Shown here: one piece after another, positions 52,681 through 61,366 of the stretch
How positions within the stretch are numbered: position 1 is the stretch's first letter
How the letters are laid out: each line of letters begins with the position of its first letter
Origin: JAVBWO01 sp036677375
Lineage (GTDB): Bacteria; Bacillota; Dehalobacteriia; UBA4068; UBA4997
Assembly (NCBI GenBank): GCA_036677375.1
Contig: JAVBWO010000002.1
Location: 91,549-155,548, forward strand
Length of the DNA: 64,000 nucleotides
Direction of reading: 5' to 3'
The notes under the pieces: model-generated
The model's database searches: none
The model's input: only the letters and a program-made list of their open reading frames with translations
What the model was told of the DNA's origin: nothing
Program-made: the position numbers and the translations under genes

Positions 52681-55600
52681 ATGAAAAAAACAGTAAGAGC
52701 TGTCTTGGACAATCTTTTGATTGGCAGCAAGAGAAAAGCAAGATGGGAAAATATGTTTAAATTTAAAAGAGCAGTATACCTGAAGCTGGTTTTTATGTTC
52801 ATGATGACGCTGGTTTTTGCGGCAAGCGCTCCGGCCTTTGCGGAAAGCGTCCCCGGAAGCTTTATCTTCGACATATCCGAAGGGAATATCACGGTGGCCG
52901 CCGGTAGCAGCAGTAATATTAATGTAACATACGGCGCAGCGCAGACAACGACAGCGGATTTTACCAATACACAAGAAATCACCATTATCGGTTCAAGCAC
53001 CGAGCATATGGTTGTCGTGGCTATTTCCGGCAATACGGCCAACATCATCCTTGACGATGCCGACATAGAATTTACTACAGACGATGTATGCGCTTTTTCC
53101 ATAGATAGCGGCACGGTCAACCTGATGCTGTCGGGGGACAATATTTTAAAGAGCTCTGGCGGTAATCCCGGGCTGCGGGTGCCGCCCGGAACTACGCTGA
53201 CTATAGACGGCGTGGGCTCCCTCTCGTCTACCGGCGCCGCCAACGCCGCGGGCATTGGTGGCGGTAATGGCGTGGCAAACGGTACGATTATTATTAACAA
53301 AGGGATTATTACGGCGAGCGGCGGCTGCACGGGTATCGGCACAGGAAATGCCTCTTTCGCTACCGGCGGTGATATAACCATCAACGATGGTACGGTCACG
53401 GCGACAGGAGGTAATAGTGGTGCGGGCATAGGTAGCGGCGGCGGTTTTTGTTCCATCGGCAAAATCACCATTACCGACGGTACGGTCACGGCGACTGGCG
53501 GCAGTTGGGGCGCCGGTATCGGTACAGGCGGTTCTTTCGGTGGTAGCGGAGAGATCTACATTAGCGGCGGTACGGTCATGGCGACAGGCGGTAGTATATC
53601 CGCCGGGATCGGTCCCGGCGGAGCTATTCCTTCCTCAGCACCGACGGTTACTATTGCGGCTACTGCAATGGTAATGGCTGCCTCGGATGGAACAGTACCG
53701 GCTATCACCGCCGCTGGCGATGACCTTGCAGTAGAAAGCACGGCTTATGTGCTAATGGCCAATTTCACCAGCGAAAAAAGCAGCGACATTGCCAGTGATG
53801 TTTACCTGAAATTGGATTCTTCACTGAAGGCAAGCTTTGCTCCGGAGACTCCCTACACATCCATTGCTTTCACGCTCCCTTCAGCCGCTACCTATACGCT
53901 TTATACGGATGACGTCCGGCAGCAACACTCCAGCGGCGCGGACTTCACGCTCAGCAGTGCCGGAATGACTGTGTTTACCGATGTCAAGGATTATCTCTAC
54001 ACCGTAACCCTGAACAAGGACGACGAGCCCTGGACAGAAGACGCGCCCGATTTGGAACTCTCCATAGCCAGAGACTCGCTGACGGAAGCCATAACCGGGA
54101 CCTGTCCCGACGGGGAATATTCCTTTACCGGTTTTAATCCCAGCCTGACCTATTATGTCTGGGATACGACCAACGATCAATATACAGGCCAAATCCTGTC
54201 TGCATCCAGTCCGAGCGCAACGATTGATTATTATTCAGTCACATTAACTGCCGGTACGGGGATTGAGTCCACTACAGGCGGCGGCGCCTATCTCAGCGGC
54301 AGCGACGTGATCATCAACGCCACCGTCACAGACGGTTACAGTTGGTATAAATGGATGGATACGAACGACGGGTCGCTGGTTTCAACCGATCAAAGTTTTA
54401 CCATCGATAATATATCAGAGGCGCGAAGCTATACGGCCAAGGCCTACCTCACCCGAGCGGAAGGGGTCGCCTGGATCGATGCGGGGCACTATGATAGTGA
54501 CCTCTATGAAGAGCTGACTTCTCCTGACTTTGCGGGGGCGACGGTAGAAATTTCCACCCCACAGCAGCTGGCGGCGTTGGCAAGGGCGGTTGATATAGTC
54601 GGCAAAGGTTTTGACGGTGTTACCTTTACCCTAACGCAAGATATCGATTTAAGCGGCTACCTCTGGGACCCGATCGGCATTGAGGAAGACGATGTGCTCT
54701 ACGGCGCAGCCGACGGCGACGCACATCCTTTCAGCGGTAATTTCGACGGCAACGGCCATGTTATCAGCAACATGAATATCCAAGGCAGTTATGTCAGCGC
54801 CGGTTTATTCGGCAATGTCAACTCATCGAATCTCGATGATCTCGATTCGGATAGCACACTCGTTACGATCAGTAACGTCGTGGTTGATGGAGCCATCAAC
54901 GTCACCGGAACCGAAAGAGTCGGCGGGGTCGTCGGCGTTGGCGGGTTCCTCATTCTAACAAATTGCGCCAATCAAGCTACCATAACCGCTACATGCGATA
55001 ATGTCTTTGGTGGGGGCGTCTTGGGTTTTGGGCTGTATGTTCTTATGGACGGCTGCGTCAACCAAACCGGCGCGGATATCTCAATCACCGCCACCTCCAC
55101 CGATGCGGAAGATATAACGGCAGTAGCCGGTGGCATCACCGGGGTTGTATTTCTCGGTAGTATTTACAATTCCGCGAATTTCGCCTCCGTTACCGGCAGC
55201 GTGGCGGAGGGACAGCCCATGGCTGGCGGGATCTTGGGACTGGGACTCGTCGGCACAGTCGATAACTGCTATAATACCGGGGCCGTCACCGCAGAGGGAA
55301 GCAACTCGTTGGCCGGAGGGATTTGTGGATCTGATATGGATATCTTAGAAACGGGGGATCCTTATATCCGCAATTGTTACAATGCCGGTGCGGTGACTGC
55401 AACAACAGCAACAGGGGTTGCAGCCTCGGTCAACCCGATCGAAAATTGCTATTACCTGGCCGGCACGGCGGAATACGCGTATTACGATCCGGAGAACAGT
55501 CCAGTAGTCGGTTCCAGTATATCCGCTACGGAAATGCAGGCCGATGATTTCTGCCAGACCTTAAACGATTGGGTTACGACAAACCCTGTGTCAAGCAGTT

Positions 55601-56538
55601 TAACAGAAAGTATGATGGAGCTGGACGGAGTGGCTTTTATAGGATGGGTGCAACGGGACGGCGTCAACAACGGCTATCCCATCTTCGCCAATGATCCACG
55701 GTATGTGGAGCCCTCGGACAATCCGTCCGGCGGCGGGTTCGGAATTGTTTATTACAAAATCACGGTAGAGACAAACGAGGGAGGCTCCGTGAGCCCAAGC
55801 ACTTCCAAGATCAAAGCGAATGCTAGTCAGACCTATACCATCACGCCCGATGCTGGCTACCACATCTCCGACGTCCTGGTGGACGGGACGAGCATTGGCG
55901 CCGTTTCCAGCTATGAATTTGCCAGAGTGAGAACCTCCCACACACTGGAGGTTGTCTTTGCCAAGGATTCGCAAGCGACGAATCTCTATAGCGACGTGGC
56001 AGGCTCCGATTGGTTTTATGACGCTATCCAGTTTGTTTCGGAGCAGGGTTTAATGAACGGCATGGGCGAAAACAGGTTTGAACCGAATATCGGCACCTCC
56101 CGCGCCATGATCGTGAGCATCCTGTGGCGGCTGGAAGGCAAGCCCGGGGCGGGACCTGGCAAGAGCGGTGTTTTCGGCGACGTCGGCGAAGGTCAATGGT
56201 ATACGGACGGCATCGAATGGGCCGCGGCGAACGGTGTGGTGCTGGGTTATGATGCGGCGCATTTCGGCCCCGACGATTGCATCTCGCGGGAACAGCTCGC
56301 GGCGATCCTTTACCGTTATGCATCGGATAAAGGCTATGATGTTAGCGCCCGGGACAGCCTTGAGAGTTTTTCTGACGCTTCCGAAATCTCCGACTGGGCT
56401 CTTGAAGCAGTCAAATGGGCGGTAGCTGAAGGTTTCCTCAGCGGCGTGAACGATATGGAGCTCGACCCGAAAGGCAGCGCCACCCGCGCCCAGGCCGCAG
56501 CAATCCTGATGCGCTTCATCGAAAAAGTTCAAGGTTAA
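52681..56538 (+). CDS. Large secreted SLH-domain surface protein with beta-helix and bacterial repeats
   Basis: A 1285-residue surface protein. Residues 1-58 are a signal peptide with an unusually long charged start; the hydrophobic core is LKLVFMFMMTLVFAA and cleavage is likely after APAFA. Residues 60-330 form a glycine-rich region with repeated units of the form DGTVTATGG-GAGIGSGG, a beta-helix/carbohydrate-binding-like domain. Then come two bacterial-repeat domains (near 520 and 1030: ITVETNEGGSVSPST), a GLUG-like region (690-940, NFDGNGHVISNMNIQG) and three C-terminal SLH domains (from about 1105: SDVAGSDWFYDAI, GDVGEGQWYTDGI, SDASEISDWALEA) that anchor it to secondary wall polymer. ATG at 52681 follows GTGGGG; a second ATG at 52755 is possible. 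Probably adhesion or substrate binding, perhaps controlled by the neighbouring AgrCA-like pair. Confidence 0.88.
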   Translation: MKKTVRAVLDNLLIGSKRKARWENMFKFKRAVYLKLVFMFMMTLVFAASAPAFAESVPGSFIFDISEGNITVAAGSSSNINVTYGAAQTTTADFTNTQEITIIGSSTEHMVVVAISGNTANIILDDADIEFTTDDVCAFSIDSGTVNLMLSGDNILKSSGGNPGLRVPPGTTLTIDGVGSLSSTGAANAAGIGGGNGVANGTIIINKGIITASGGCTGIGTGNASFATGGDITINDGTVTATGGNSGAGIGSGGGFCSIGKITITDGTVTATGGSWGAGIGTGGSFGGSGEIYISGGTVMATGGSISAGIGPGGAIPSSAPTVTIAATAMVMAASDGTVPAITAAGDDLAVESTAYVLMANFTSEKSSDIASDVYLKLDSSLKASFAPETPYTSIAFTLPSAATYTLYTDDVRQQHSSGADFTLSSAGMTVFTDVKDYLYTVTLNKDDEPWTEDAPDLELSIARDSLTEAITGTCPDGEYSFTGFNPSLTYYVWDTTNDQYTGQILSASSPSATIDYYSVTLTAGTGIESTTGGGAYLSGSDVIINATVTDGYSWYKWMDTNDGSLVSTDQSFTIDNISEARSYTAKAYLTRAEGVAWIDAGHYDSDLYEELTSPDFAGATVEISTPQQLAALARAVDIVGKGFDGVTFTLTQDIDLSGYLWDPIGIEEDDVLYGAADGDAHPFSGNFDGNGHVISNMNIQGSYVSAGLFGNVNSSNLDDLDSDSTLVTISNVVVDGAINVTGTERVGGVVGVGGFLILTNCANQATITATCDNVFGGGVLGFGLYVLMDGCVNQTGADISITATSTDAEDITAVAGGITGVVFLGSIYNSANFASVTGSVAEGQPMAGGILGLGLVGTVDNCYNTGAVTAEGSNSLAGGICGSDMDILETGDPYIRNCYNAGAVTATTATGVAASVNPIENCYYLAGTAEYAYYDPENSPVVGSSISATEMQADDFCQTLNDWVTTNPVSSSLTESMMELDGVAFIGWVQRDGVNNGYPIFANDPRYVEPSDNPSGGGFGIVYYKITVETNEGGSVSPSTSKIKANASQTYTITPDAGYHISDVLVDGTSIGAVSSYEFARVRTSHTLEVVFAKDSQATNLYSDVAGSDWFYDAIQFVSEQGLMNGMGENRFEPNIGTSRAMIVSILWRLEGKPGAGPGKSGVFGDVGEGQWYTDGIEWAAANGVVLGYDAAHFGPDDCISREQLAAILYRYASDKGYDVSARDSLESFSDASEISDWALEAVKWAVAEGFLSGVNDMELDPKGSATRAQAAAILMRFIEKVQG

Positions 56539-56770
56539 ATTTTTAGACTTTTATTTGCTAAATCAGGATTTGGAGCCAATCAATAGTATAATGACGCCTC
56601 AATGCAAACGTAAGCACTATTCCTTAAACTACTTCCTGATATTCTCTCAAATCGTTTTCCAATTATTACCTTACCTATTACTTTTAACAACTCAACATAT
56701 TAATCTTTTTAGATTTCAATAAGTAGCTGGCTATTTTGACTATCTTTAATCAGTTTCATTGCTGAGAAAA
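56539..56770. other. AT-rich intergenic stretch after the SLH gene
   Basis: No open frame or strong hairpin. It separates the SLH gene from the IS200 remnant, so whatever lay in front of the transposase fragment has been deleted. Confidence 0.4.
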
Positions 56771-56917
56771 ATGCTACTTAATTTTGTAAGAACGGTAGGA
56801 CTTAACGAAGCAACTATTGCGAAATATATCCGAGAACAGGATAAAGCCGACCAGATGATGGACAAACTCAGTACGAAAGAGTATGCAGACCCTTTTAAGG
56901 GTTCGCCTGCCAAGTAA
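56771..56917 (+). pseudogene. IS200-type transposase (TnpA) C-terminal remnant
   Basis: A 48-residue reading frame, FVRTVGLNEATIAKYIREQ followed by DQMMDKLSTKEYADPFKG, matches the C-terminal end of IS200-family TnpA (YVDTVG-NE--I--YI-NQ, then KEF-DPF-G). The Y1 nuclease core with the HUH motif is missing upstream, so it is inactive. Confidence 0.7.
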
Positions 56918-57030
56918 TCACTGCACATGGCTTGAACGAAGTGAAAGCCAGCGTCGTTTAAGGCGCTGGCTTCGCAAAAAGCCCTTATAGGGCTTTTTCA
57001 TGCCACGCGTTTTAAGCGTGGTCTTGACTT
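56918..57030 (+). mobile_element. Right end of an IS200-type element
   Basis: After the tnpA remnant come three hairpins: GCCAGCG/CGCTGGC (56947-56970), AAAAGCCC/GGGCTTTT followed by T5 (56976-56998), and CCACGC-GTTTTAA-GCGTGG (57003-57021). The last is the subterminal type of hairpin used by Y1 transposases. The sequence then passes into the TTGACTTGATTTTCGC repeat found also at 49948, which would be the flank of the insertion. Confidence 0.55.
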
Positions 57031-57102
57031 GATTTTCGCTAAACAAGAGCTTGGGGGCACTATTGGGTCACTATTTCGGACACTGGGAAAAGAAAACGGC
57101 CT
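57025..57102 (+). repeat. Dispersed imperfect repeat, copy 2
   Basis: Same order and orientation as 49948-50014. Copy 2 leads straight into an integrase C-terminal remnant, so the repeat may be part of an old integrase gene or its flank. Confidence 0.75.
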
Positions 57103-57148
57103 AAACAGCGGGTTTAAAATGCTTGATATGAACTTACTGGTGATTTAA

Positions 57149-57301
57149 AGCATCTTAGGTCACGCGCAGACCAGCACGATCATGAACATCTACGCTCACA
57201 GCTTTGTAAAGAAGAGCTGGGAGGCGTGTTTGAAGATGGAAGAGCTCTTGGAAAAAGAAAGGCGTGACACAGGGACAATTCTATTGACACACGGCAAATA
57301 A
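57149..57301 (+). pseudogene. Tyrosine recombinase C-terminal remnant
   Basis: Translation gives SILGHAQTSTIMNIYAHSF, the LGH...Y-H end of a tyrosine recombinase with the nucleophilic Tyr, then a helical tail KKSWEACLKMEELLEKE. A stop codon stands right before it (57146-57148), and the same frame continues upstream for a few codons. It differs from the 46380-47243 integrase, so it marks a second, older mobile element. Confidence 0.75.
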
Positions 57302-57368
57302 AATGGTTGAGCGGAATCAACCGGGGAATCGTATCAAGGGAGTTACAAAAGCCCCATCCCTGTGTCAC
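57264..57368. repeat. 105-bp element with 12-bp perfect terminal inverted repeats
   Basis: GTGACACAGGGA at 57264-57275 and TCCCTGTGTCAC at 57357-57368 are exact inverted repeats. The inside includes a short INRGIVSREL-like coding trace resembling a transposase helix-turn-helix. Part of it is repeated at 48526. The design recalls REP-type palindromes associated with IS200-like RAYT transposases. The stretch 57369-57573 shows no intact gene. Confidence 0.6.
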
Positions 57369-57573
57369 TATAACTGTGCCTATGCTTTCAATCTACAGCT
57401 TGTAGTCCGTGCCCGTGTGGCGGTAAGCATTCTCTGTAGTTTTCGACTATCACGGCCTCCACATTCCCAGTCGATGAGTTGACTGTAGAGCAACAATAGA
57501 ACTTCCCTATTGCCTTCGCACTTTATATGGCGAAGAATGTTCGCCGGATTTACCAAGCACTCTAATCGGCGCG

Positions 57574-58593
57574 CTAATCCTGCGGCGGCGACAAGGCTTG
57601 CCCGTCGCGCAAATCCTGCCGAAGGGCGCCAATGTGTGCGTCCATTACCAACAGTTCTTCAAGGCAGGCCTTTTCCTCCTGCGTGGTAGTCAATACCTGC
57701 CGTACCCCGCCGTTTTTGATCACAAGACGGGAATCGGCCAGAAGAGCCAGCAGAGGATCGTGGGTGGACACCAGAACGATCTTATCTTTTTTTACCAGCA
57801 ACTGCAAAGCCTGTCGCCGATCCACCCCGGCGTTTTCAATCTCATCAATCAGGATAATGGGGGATGCGCTTAAAAGCGCGACGTCGGCGATCATCAAAGA
57901 GCGGGATTGGCCCCCGGAGAGCTGAGTCAGAGAAATATCCGCCGGAAACGCTTCGCCTGAAAGCTGATTGGCACAGTGTAAAATTTCCTCTACCACCCGC
58001 TCTGGCTGCGGGACAAAACGGCTCTCCGCGTGCATGCGGATGAACTCCCGTGCCGGCAGATCCATGACGAAGTTCATGTTTTGGGAGAGCTGCGCCACCA
58101 AGCTATTTTCTGCAGTAAAGCGCAAAGCATCCTCGGGCACCGTACCGTTCAGGTGCACCACCCGGCTGGTGGGCGTGTCGCCCTGGGCAAGAAACTCGAT
58201 ATCCTCAAGGAAACGGCTCTTCCCTGAACCGGTGGGTCCCACGATGGCCACCACCTGACCCTGCCTGAGCTTCAGTTGCAACTCTTCCGGTGCACCATCC
58301 TTGTCCCTGCCTCCAAATACCGTGATGGAGGACACTCGCATGGGCTCGCGGCGGGATAGCCGCTGCATACGCTGGAGCAATTTGTGGAAATAGACGATCA
58401 TTTCCTCTTTTGCCATGCCGCAGTTTTGAAAATCAAGATAATTCATGCGGTCTAAAATTTCTTTAAGGCTATACTGGCCATCTGTAACCGGCAGATTCAG
58501 AGAAGTGAAAAAATCCTCCAGATATGGGTGCTCTTGCAGCAGCTTTGCGATGGGCATGGCAATATAATCCGGCGTTATCTTCTTTGTATCCAT
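57574..58593 (-). CDS. ABC-type ATPase with N-terminal DUF1858-like domain
   Basis: A 339-residue soluble ABC ATPase. Residues 1-90 resemble a DUF1858/ScdA-like helical domain (IAMPIAKLLQEHPYLEDFF). The ATPase has Walker A GPTGSGKSRF near residue 128, a Q-loop VAQLSQNMNF, the signature LSGGQSRSLM near residue 225, Walker B IILIDEIENAG and the switch STHDP. No membrane partner is encoded nearby, so this is not a typical transporter; the ILIDEIENAG form resembles methyl-CoM reductase A2-like or other cofactor-assembly ATPases. ATG at 58593 follows AGGAG, 10 bp behind the GTPase gene. It probably works with that GTPase in metal or cofactor insertion, but the target is unknown. Confidence 0.8.
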   Translation of the reverse strand: MDTKKITPDYIAMPIAKLLQEHPYLEDFFTSLNLPVTDGQYSLKEILDRMNYLDFQNCGMAKEEMIVYFHKLLQRMQRLSRREPMRVSSITVFGGRDKDGAPEELQLKLRQGQVVAIVGPTGSGKSRFLEDIEFLAQGDTPTSRVVHLNGTVPEDALRFTAENSLVAQLSQNMNFVMDLPAREFIRMHAESRFVPQPERVVEEILHCANQLSGEAFPADISLTQLSGGQSRSLMIADVALLSASPIILIDEIENAGVDRRQALQLLVKKDKIVLVSTHDPLLALLADSRLVIKNGGVRQVLTTTQEEKACLEELLVMDAHIGALRQDLRDGQALSPPQD

Positions 58594-58603
58594 GATTGTG
58601 CTC

Positions 58604-59290
58604 CTAGTCACTAAAATCCATCTTATTGAAATTGCCTGTACGGAAGCCGGGACGTATCCTCATGTCACCAAAGCAGAAGGTACATATAGCGCCGGGCATG
58701 GAAAAACGCAGACTTTCCCCCGTCAGGCGCGTTTTTTCTGTCGCCGTTTGAAAAAGTGCGCTCAAAGCTTGGGCTCCCTGGCCTGTCAGGCCGTTGACGA
58801 ACAGTACCTTCGCCGTGGGGTTAGCCTGCGCCACCCGGAAGGCGAAGACCTCCCGCTCGGCCTGGGACACCACATCCCCTTTGGTGATCACCACGATGTC
58901 CGCCAGCTTCAACATAGGGCCGATTTTGTTCGGGGTGTCGATACCTGAAAGCACATCTATGACACAGACCGCCAAGACACCGGAGATGTGCGGCGAACAG
59001 CGGTTGCAAAGGCCGGCACTCTCATACACCAGATAGTCATAACCCTTGCGCAGCCCCCATTGCAGGCACTCGTGGGCGTTGGAGACAAAAAAATGATCGG
59101 GGCACAGCATGCCGGAAAGCCCCACCTTCGTTGGAATTCCCGCCTGGCTGTAGCGGCGGTCGTCAAAGGTGTTGAGGCAGTCAAACTTCACCACCGCCGG
59201 CTTCACCTGACCTGGCAACGCCGTTAATGTTTTCAGAATCACTGCTGTCTTCCCGGCAGAAGGCGGTCCGCATACGGTTATCAATTTCAT
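58604..59290 (-). CDS. UreG/HypB-like SIMIBI GTPase
   Basis: A 228-residue P-loop GTPase. P-loop CGPPSAGKTAVILKTL near residue 7, switch-type segment KFDCLNTFDDRRY, the YESAGLCNRCSPH motif near residue 92 that corresponds to the ESxG-N segment of UreG, and IVVITKGDVVSQ as the NKxD base motif (TKGD here). The CxxC in LCNRC and the C-terminal CTFC could bind metal. UreG and HypB proteins deliver nickel to urease and hydrogenase, but no such enzyme is in the window. It pairs with the ABC ATPase downstream, 10 bp away. Confidence 0.82.
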   Translation of the reverse strand: MKLITVCGPPSAGKTAVILKTLTALPGQVKPAVVKFDCLNTFDDRRYSQAGIPTKVGLSGMLCPDHFFVSNAHECLQWGLRKGYDYLVYESAGLCNRCSPHISGVLAVCVIDVLSGIDTPNKIGPMLKLADIVVITKGDVVSQAEREVFAFRVAQANPTAKVLFVNGLTGQGAQALSALFQTATEKTRLTGESLRFSMPGAICTFCFGDMRIRPGFRTGNFNKMDFSD

Positions 59291-60080
59291 TTCAACAATA
59301 ACCCCCCAATTTCATGCATACGGCATTTGGGACTGCCGGCACAAGGTACCATATCGTTTATCACAGTTCATTTTCCTATACAAGAGAAGCGTATAAAGGC
59401 CGCCAAAAGGAAAGTTAATACAATGGAGCTGTATCACAACGCCCAACCATGTGATACAGCCCCTTGGTATTCAAATTGAGAAAAGGCAAGCGGTGGATAT
59501 CACTTAGTTGATATGAGGGTCTTCTGTGATATACTGCCCTTATACCATATTAAACGATAATATATCTATATTATACTACATCGGGCGGGGTTTGTGCACC
59601 CCGTCTTTTGCGTTGCTGCGTTTGTTTTGAACTATTTCCATGCACCAAATCGGGCTGTATTAGGGTGTAGCTTTTCACTACATTTTGATGAAGCCCCGAG
59701 CATTTGCAAAAAAAACGCCTCTCTTATTTTCTGCGTCATAACTAGAATATTACGCCTTTTACTTCTTCTATTATTCTAGTCTTGACCTGAAATATAATAT
59801 TCCAAGCGCAACTTATTTTTGTAATATAAGGATGTCGCCCATAATTTTATCCATAAGGTTTTTGTTTTTAAAGCATTGATATCTTCTGTTTTCTCCTGTT
59901 CGGTTTTAGCCCCGTCCCGAAAAGATCCGGGCGGGCGAGAGGTGCTCCTTTTAGGGCTAAAAACCATTCCCTAATATTACCTTATCTGTTTTTAAAACCC
60001 TTAATTTCCTTAATCAATCGTAAATGTTGTTTTGGTTGTTTTTTCATGCGCCAAAATCTTAAAAAATGACGTAATATTTC
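59291..60080. other. Non-coding right end of the island
   Basis: No convincing gene. Structures seen: GCTGTATCAC/GTGATACAGC (59429-59461) in the leader of the GTPase gene, a GC hairpin GGGG-TTTGTGCA-CCCC with T run near 59586-59612, and a long imperfect stem GGTTTTAGCCCC with AGGGCTAAAAACC (about 59903-59966). A frame at 59594-59779 and one on the other strand at 59776-59967 have no family resemblance. Confidence 0.5.
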
Positions 60081-60137
60081 TGGCAAAGATGAGGTCGCTA
60101 GTTCGAGTCTGGTTGGTGGCTCCAAGGAAAACCCTGT
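60081..60137 (+). repeat. Right attachment site: partial tRNA-Thr copy
   Basis: Aligned at a fixed offset of 13851 bp with 46230-46286, about 49 of 57 bases match and every difference I see is a transition. The longest exact block is TCTGGTTGGTGGCTCCAA (60108-60125). It covers the anticodon 3' side, variable loop, T arm, acceptor 3' strand and CCA, with the base pairs of the T arm partly lost. It is a truncated tRNA end left by site-specific integration. Confidence 0.8.
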
Positions 60138-60166
60138 ACTATATATGGGTAGTTATGATTTTTAAA

Positions 60167-60949
60167 TTATACTACCATAATTTCCACACTGTTCCTCAGT
60201 TCTTCAACCATTGAAGCATCTACTCCGGAGTCAGTGATAATGATATCGATTTCGTTAAGATTACATAATTTGACTAAAGATGTATTGCCGAATTTCGACG
60301 AGTCAGCAAGAACAATGATTTTTTCTGAAACCTCGCGCATTTTATCTTGAATCTTAATCTCAGAAATTCTTTGGTCGGTGAGTCCGTTCTTCGTTATTCC
60401 GGAGGCAGTTAGAAACATGATATCAATATTTACTTTATCCAAAATCATGGTAGCAAAGTCACTGACAAAAGAATACTCGTCCTTAGTAAGAATTCCGCCG
60501 GTGCAAATAACTGTAAAATCGGAACTTTTGGCCAGCTGCATAGCAATTTTGAGAGAATTGGTTATAATCGTTAATCTGGCAAAACTTTCAGCTAATACTT
60601 TTGCCAGCTCTAACGAGGATGTTCCCGCGTCCAGCGCGATGCTTTGCCCTTCTTTCACAAGGTTTGCAGCAGCCTTGGCTATGATTATTTTCCGATCGGT
60701 GTTTTGCTGCTGTCTGTCATCAAAGCCAACATAATCGCTGTTGCTCATAATACGCGGCGTATTGTTGGCTGAAGATAGCATTGCACCGCCATGAACTCTT
60801 TCAAGCAGACCCTTCGCCATCATCATTTCCAGATCTTTTCTAATTGTTTCCGACGAAACATTCAGAAGTGATACAAGGTCTGATGTACGTGCCGAGCCAT
60901 TCGCGTGCAGATAGCTTAAGATAAAATTATGGCGTTCTTCAAGTAACAT
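60167..60949 (-). CDS. DeoR-family transcriptional regulator
   Basis: A 260-residue DeoR/GlpR repressor. N-terminal winged helix at residues 1-58 (ERHNFILSYLHANGSARTSDL, written LLNVSSETIRKDLEMM for the recognition part), then the sugar-phosphate isomerase-like sensor domain with ALDAGTSSLELAKVL near residue 96, TNSLKIAMQLA and DIMFLTASGI. ATG at 60949 follows GGAGGAG; the frame runs 70 codons further upstream but without support. It is divergent from the MFS gene and probably controls it in response to a phosphorylated sugar-like ligand. It lies directly outside the attachment site. Confidence 0.92.
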   Translation of the reverse strand: MLLEERHNFILSYLHANGSARTSDLVSLLNVSSETIRKDLEMMMAKGLLERVHGGAMLSSANNTPRIMSNSDYVGFDDRQQQNTDRKIIIAKAAANLVKEGQSIALDAGTSSLELAKVLAESFARLTIITNSLKIAMQLAKSSDFTVICTGGILTKDEYSFVSDFATMILDKVNIDIMFLTASGITKNGLTDQRISEIKIQDKMREVSEKIIVLADSSKFGNTSLVKLCNLNEIDIIITDSGVDASMVEELRNSVEIMVV

Positions 60950-61022
60950 AGGCTCCTCCGTTATTTCCTCATAATGAAAATTCAAATATTGTGAAAAGTT
61001 GTGAATAATTGACTTTTGACTT

Positions 61023-61051
61023 ATTATATAAGAGAAAGTCCAATTTGTCAA
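61023..61051 (-). promoter_or_regulatory. Promoter of the DeoR gene
   Basis: On the minus strand TTGACA (61051-61046), 17 bases, TATAAT (61028-61023): a perfect consensus promoter. Confidence 0.85.
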
Positions 61052-61259
61052 AGTAAAATTAGGGTAAAGTAGTCCAAAACAACATATTAGTCGAAGTTTA
61101 TTCATGAACTTAGAAAGGAACAGCGCTTTGATTTGGGTCGTCGCGGTCAATACCTGCATTTAATTGTGTTTTGTTGCGTTGCTTTGCGTAAACCGTGCTT
61201 GTATTGCACAAAAATCTGCGATTGGTTTTATTATACATCGGAAAATTCAAACAATTCCC

Positions 61260-61288
61260 TTGACATTCCAAAAAAACGCAAATATAAT
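61260..61288 (+). promoter_or_regulatory. Promoter of the MFS-PHP operon
   Basis: TTGACA (61260-61265), 17 bases, TATAAT (61283-61288): a second perfect consensus, facing away from the first. The 200 bp between them would hold the DeoR operators. Such strong unregulated-looking promoters suggest tight repression. Confidence 0.85.
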
Positions 61289-61366
61289 AATTAATATAGT
61301 GATACTCATGAGTAAAAGTCGACTGAACAAGAGCTTGCTTCTCACAATTAAATTGGAGGGAAAACT

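Noticed and set aside
57370..57573. Degenerate IS200 transposase N-terminus upstream of the ABC ATPase stop
   Set aside because: A few weak matches (CAYAFNLQLV) but stops and frame changes throughout; too little to call.
59594..59967. Two short open frames at the right end of the island
   Set aside because: No ribosome binding sites, no recognisable motifs, and they coincide with hairpin-rich DNA.
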